64,000 nt of DNA from Holtiella tumoricola (GTDB lineage Bacteria; Bacillota; Clostridia; Lachnospirales; Cellulosilyticaceae). Numbering within the stretch: position 1 is the stretch's first letter; each line of letters starts with the position of its first letter. The notes below the pieces were generated by a model. The model was not told the DNA's origin, did not search any database, and saw nothing but the letters and a program-made list of their open reading frames with translations. This document shows, piece by piece, positions 63,002 through 64,000 of this stretch. The position numbers were made by a program, and so were the translations under genes. The stretch spans positions 62,001-126,000 of the forward strand of contig NZ_JAQIFT010000061.1 in the NCBI RefSeq assembly GCF_027857615.1, written 5' to 3'.

Positions 63002-63420
63002 AAAGGCTCCACTGTGTGTACAATCCTCTTTCACTTTTGCTCAAACAAGCTAAGAAGATCTACATTCGGTATTCATAGAAACACTCAAAACTGGCTATTC
63101 ATGCACTCATCAACACCTTCTAAGCTTGTTCTCAAAAAAAGTTACAGGAAGGTCTGCCCTTTCTACCGGTGTGTTCTACACAGTGAAAACTTCATCTTAA
63201 AAGTAGAATAGGGCATAAGATATGCTGGTGACCTCACTGTAGCTTTTTTCAAGAGTGGTCTTAGAAGGTGTTAACGAATATGAAGGTAGGGGGTTGCGCG
63301 AGTGTTTGAGGCGTAGCCGAGTTTTCGCGCTTTCTACCTGAGTATGAGTTTACAGCTTCTTAGTCCATTTGAGCAAAAGCGAAAGAGAGGACACATGCAT
63401 AGCGCTGCCCGGACCTTCTC
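63002..63420. ncRNA. Candidate large structured RNA or fold-back element
   Basis: The 547-base gap 62902-63448 has no convincing gene. From about 63002 to 63420 its two halves are complementary in nested order: 63025-63057 with 63356-63390; 63112-63124 with 63260-63272 (13 of 13); 63131-63154 with 63230-63255; and 63156-63166 with 63203-63214. On the 3' side an independent hairpin occupies 63296-63330 with GCGCGA/TCGCGC arms and GGCGTAGCC at its tip, enclosed by AGGTAG/CTACCT (63284-63289 with 63334-63339). This part is much more GC-rich than its surroundings. Nested stems with side hairpins suit a structured RNA; a decayed fold-back transposable element is the alternative. Strand and family are unknown. 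Confidence 0.45.
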
Positions 63421-63448
63421 TTTTACTATAAGTTTTCATGCCCTTTCT

Positions 63449-64000
63449 TTATTCAGAAATACCTGTACTTTGTATAGATACATCAACGCCTATACTAATA
63501 GGTAGATTCCTATAGCTTGTAGAAAGCCAAGTTGGTTGATACTTCATCCACATTTTAGGGTGCTGTCTATAGAAGGCTTCACCTATTCCTAAGAAGTCCA
63601 TATTCATTTCTTTTGATTTGTTAATACCTACATTGATTTGTTTAATAATCTCATTTGCTATAGCTTGCTTAACTTCTTCTAATCCTTGGGGACTTATAAG
63701 TTTGGATTCTTCTTCACTAAGGTATTCTGAGATATTACCTTCTACTTCTATTTCTATTAAGCACCATGGGCCTGTTTGTGTTTCTCCAAATTTAAGCTTA
63801 CTTTGCTGCCTTTTTACAGTATAGCTAAGCAGGCTACCCTCATCAGAGATCACAACAGGTGTATTTTTGATTTGCCCCTCTATATAAAGTTGACTTCGTA
63901 CTTCTTCTTTAGTTAAATAACCTACTAATTCATAATCATGAATCACTGCTGCACCACTTATATCAATCTCTGTACTTTTACTTTCTGGGTCAGTGGTATC
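63449..64000 (-). CDS. Ger(x)C-family spore germination protein, partial (3' part)
   Basis: C-terminal 183 residues of a spore germinant-receptor lipoprotein. The frame runs open to the window edge, so its true start is beyond base 64000; the GTG at 63946 is internal. Family features are ISGAAVIHDYELVGYLTKEEV (read in two parts), GPWCLIEIEVEG, and the C-terminal FLGIGEAFYRQHPKMWMKY with the usual final strands. The full protein is normally about 370-400 residues with a lipobox at its N-terminus. GerA/GerB-type partners would lie to the right of the window. Confidence 0.88.
   Translation of the reverse strand, partial: DTTDPESKSTEIDISGAAVIHDYELVGYLTKEEVRSQLYIEGQIKNTPVVISDEGSLLSYTVKRQQSKLKFGETQTGPWCLIEIEVEGNISEYLSEEESKLISPQGLEEVKQAIANEIIKQINVGINKSKEMNMDFLGIGEAFYRQHPKMWMKYQPTWLSTSYRNLPISIGVDVSIQSTGISE

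Noticed and set aside
62996..63211. 71-residue plus-strand frame in the gap after the second chemoreceptor
   Set aside because: Composition is not protein-like, there is no ribosome site, and it lies in the region with nested complementarity.

Overview
The window looks like chromosome from a low-GC, spore-forming, anaerobic-type Firmicute (Clostridia, probably Lachnospirales). Evidence is the AT-rich sequence, AGGAGG-type ribosome sites, a SpoIIR gene, the 3' part of a Ger(x)C spore-germination gene at the right edge, SLH-domain surface proteins and several stalk-domain (copper amine oxidase N-terminal-like) surface proteins. A Cellulosilyticum-like genus is a guess. I see no rRNA, tRNA, CRISPR array or intact insertion sequence.

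Layout. 0.1-5.5 kb: a chemoreceptor, an ECF transporter T subunit plus fused double ATPase, and a decay zone with two gene tails, one resembling a ToxN/AbiQ toxin. 5.5-14.4 kb: exopolysaccharide control (PHP tyrosine phosphatase, FlaA1/CapD-type nucleotide-sugar dehydratase, Wzz-type protein, BY-kinase) joined to two SLH surface proteins. 14.6-15.1 kb: a UPF0397 ECF S component, probably the separated partner of the ECF genes at 2.3-4.8 kb. 15.3-17.4 kb: an EAL-domain c-di-GMP phosphodiesterase gene and a divergent serine recombinase gene, separated by a short segment flanked by inverted recombination-site-like repeats. This looks like a phase-variable c-di-GMP switch. 17.5-18.6 kb: a separate glycosyltransferase.

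18.8-38.1 kb: one long minus-strand operon of about 16 genes for a rhamnose-containing cell-surface polysaccharide. rfbA and rfbB lie at its head and rfbD and rfbC at its tail. Between them are a Wzm/Wzt ABC exporter, a 1303-residue methyltransferase/glycosyltransferase fusion, further glycosyltransferases, and an Arn/Gtr-like module (WecE-type aminotransferase, ATP-grasp ligase, epimerase, two SMR-type small membrane proteins, GtrB/ArnC-type transferase, GT-C membrane transferase) that probably makes, flips and attaches a modified amino sugar. 38.4-41.7 kb: a polyprenyl-phosphate sugar transferase and an O-antigen ligase/polymerase-like protein.

41.8-53.8 kb: four stalk-domain secreted proteins, three of them large paralogues that are good candidates for abundant S-layer-type proteins, then an SLH protein and a partner secreted protein. 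53.8-58.7 kb: galU, a YwiB-like gene, a Fic gene, murI, ddl and spoIIR. 58.8-64 kb: a CmpB-type membrane protein, a glycosyltransferase with a long Lys/Glu-rich tail, a second chemoreceptor, a roughly 400-base non-coding region with nested long-range inverted complementarity, and the partial Ger(x)C gene.

The shared theme is the cell surface: precursor sugars, polymer assembly and export, tyrosine-phosphorylation control, and proteins that bind or form the outer layer. The invertible-looking EAL locus could add heterogeneous c-di-GMP control to this surface programme. Starts were moved from the longest frame where a ribosome site clearly favoured an internal start; each case is stated. All family assignments come from reading motifs, not from database searches.
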